DNA from: Bacteroidales bacterium
GTDB taxonomy: Bacteria; Bacteroidota; Bacteroidia; Bacteroidales; UBA932
Direction of reading: 5' to 3'
Assembly (NCBI GenBank): GCA_016295455.1
Contig: JAEDLE010000058.1
Location: forward strand, 1-9,246
DNA length: 9,246 nt
How positions within the stretch are numbered: the stretch's first letter is position 1; every line of letters begins with the position of its first letter. Shown piece by piece: positions 8,180-9,246 of the stretch. Below the pieces are notes generated by a model. That model saw nothing but the letters and a program-made list of their open reading frames with translations. It had not been told where the DNA came from and did no database searches. The position numbers and the translations under genes were made by a program.

Positions 8180-9202
8180 TTATTTATTTGCGAGTTTCTG
8201 CTCCCAGGCCCAGGCGGCGGCAAGGGTTTCCTCTATGCTGCGCTCCGCCTTCCATCCGAGTTCCCTGTTGGCGAGGGAAGGATCGGCCCAGATGGCGGTC
8301 ACATCGCCGCTTCTGCGAGGGGCAAAGCGGTAGTTCAGTCTGACACCGTTCACTTTCTGGAATGCGTTGACCAGCTCCAGGACTGACAACGGCTTTCCTG
8401 TACCTATGTTGAAGATCTCGTAGTCTTCCTTCATCTTTCCGTCGAGCATCCTTGACACCGCGCAGACATGGGCCTTGGCCAGGTCCACTATGTCGATGTA
8501 ATCCCTCTGGCAGGTTCCGTCAGGGGTCGGATAGTCGTTTCCGAATATGCTCAGGCATTCTCTCTTTCCTATGGCGGTCTGGGTTATGAACGGCACGAGG
8601 TTGTTCGGCACACCTCTCGGGAGTTCACCTATGAGGGCTGACGGATGTGCGCCTATAGGATTGAAGTAGCGGAGGGCTATGCCCCTGAGTCCGTCATATG
8701 CCTTCACGGAGTCGCGGAGCATGTCTTCGCATATCTGCTTGGTGTTGCCGTAAGGGGATGTTGCACTCTGACGGGGACTCCGCTCTGTCACCGGAAGTAT
8801 ATCCGGTTCGCCATATACGGTCGCGCTGGATGAGAACAGCACTGCACTGCCCTTGATCCTCGCCGCCTGAAGGACGTTCATGAAGCTGACGAGGTTGTTG
8901 CCGTAGTATTTCAGCGGTTCCGCAACCGATTCTCCCACAGCCTTGAAGGCTGCGAAGTGGATGACCGCATCTATCTGGTGGTCATTGAACAGAGCATTGA
9001 CTGACTCTTCCTCGCAGAAATTCATCTTAACGAACGGAAGGTCTTCCCTGCCTGTTATTTTCTTCACACCTTCGAAACAGGTCAGGTCGCAGTTCGACAT
9101 ATCGTCCGCAACGATTACATCGTATCCTGCCTGTATGAGTTCAACGGTGACGTGACTGCCGATGAAACCGGCTCCGCCTGATACCAGGACGCACTTTGCC
9201 AT
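8180..9202 (-). CDS. galE: UDP-glucose 4-epimerase
   Basis: GalE interconverts UDP-glucose and UDP-galactose using bound NAD+, feeding galactose use and the sugar nucleotides for surface polysaccharides, in the cytoplasm. The 340-residue protein (ATG at 9202, TAA at 8180-8182) is of normal family length. It opens with the Rossmann glycine motif GGAGFIG (9-15). DD at 33-34 lies at the NAD adenosine-ribose site. The short-chain dehydrogenase triad is present: Ser126 in SSSATVYG, and Tyr151 and Lys155 in SPYGNTK. Further family signatures are ALRYFNPIGAHPS (176-188), PNNLVPFI (199-206), GNDYPTPDGTCQRDYIDIVDLA (221-242) and PRRSGD (295-300). At the residue matching E. coli Tyr299, which closes the sugar pocket, this protein has Ile304, so acceptance of N-acetylated sugars is possible but unproven. 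The gene stands alone, convergent with the 91-residue gene across the repeat region. Confidence 0.97.
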   Translation of the reverse strand: MAKCVLVSGGAGFIGSHVTVELIQAGYDVIVADDMSNCDLTCFEGVKKITGREDLPFVKMNFCEEESVNALFNDHQIDAVIHFAAFKAVGESVAEPLKYYGNNLVSFMNVLQAARIKGSAVLFSSSATVYGEPDILPVTERSPRQSATSPYGNTKQICEDMLRDSVKAYDGLRGIALRYFNPIGAHPSALIGELPRGVPNNLVPFITQTAIGKRECLSIFGNDYPTPDGTCQRDYIDIVDLAKAHVCAVSRMLDGKMKEDYEIFNIGTGKPLSVLELVNAFQKVNGVRLNYRFAPRRSGDVTAIWADPSLANRELGWKAERSIEETLAAAWAWEQKLANK

Positions 9203-9224
9203 ATTGTCTAGTGTTTTAGTAACG

Positions 9225-9232
9225 CAAATGTA
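9225..9232 (-). promoter_or_regulatory. -7 promoter element for galE
   Basis: On the minus strand this reads TACATTTG, a full match to TAnnTTTG, 22 bases before the galE ATG. The expected -33 TTTG would fall just outside the right edge of the window, so only half of the promoter can be judged. Confidence 0.55.
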
Positions 9233-9246
9233 ATAGAATTCTGTAA

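Noticed and set aside
8107..9231. 12-base identity TAACGCAAATGT shared by the hairpin (8107-8118) and the galE promoter (9220-9231)
   Set aside because: A 12-mer shared somewhere within a 9-kb window is expected by chance several times, and the two contexts differ.

Overview
The window looks like chromosomal DNA of a fairly GC-rich member of the Bacteroidota, most likely order Bacteroidales. Three things point there. The proteins resemble Bacteroidales families: a parvulin lipoprotein, SurA and OstA set, an EYGIES-type TIGR01212 radical SAM protein, and an SH3-NlpC/P60 peptidase. Gene starts lack Shine-Dalgarno sequences. Upstream of several genes there are matches to the Bacteroidetes promoter pattern TTTG...TAnnTTTG. 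A finer placement cannot be justified from this sequence alone.

Left part (1-4958, minus strand): a tightly packed unit read right to left. It holds guaB (IMP dehydrogenase), then a parvulin-like lipoprotein (12-bp gap), a SurA-like periplasmic chaperone with two parvulin domains (1-bp gap), and an OstA/LptA-like protein that overlaps the SurA stop by 4 bp and runs off the left edge. The last three are envelope proteins whose families help fold outer-membrane proteins and carry lipopolysaccharide across the periplasm. guaB appears to sit first under the shared promoter.

Middle (4959-7587, plus strand): a 122-bp divergent promoter region, then a radical SAM protein, then an exported SH3-NlpC/P60 cell-wall peptidase whose start region carries a 26-bp tandem duplication, then a 91-residue helical protein of unknown function with its own promoter and a strong intrinsic terminator.

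Right part (7588-9246): about 590 bp without a credible gene. It holds the terminator, ten 13-bp G-rich tandem repeats, a cluster of inverted and direct repeats built on a TTCCACCTGGAA-like core, and a perfect 15-bp-stem hairpin just past galE. Then comes galE (UDP-glucose 4-epimerase, minus strand) with its -7 promoter element at the right edge.

Most of the window is housekeeping and envelope-biogenesis DNA. I see no phage, IS element, CRISPR array, RNA gene or defence system. The least explained stretch is the repeat-rich intergenic region 7655-8100. The most unusual gene-level details are the duplicated start region (6055-6120) and the internal duplication in the peptidase's second SH3 domain.
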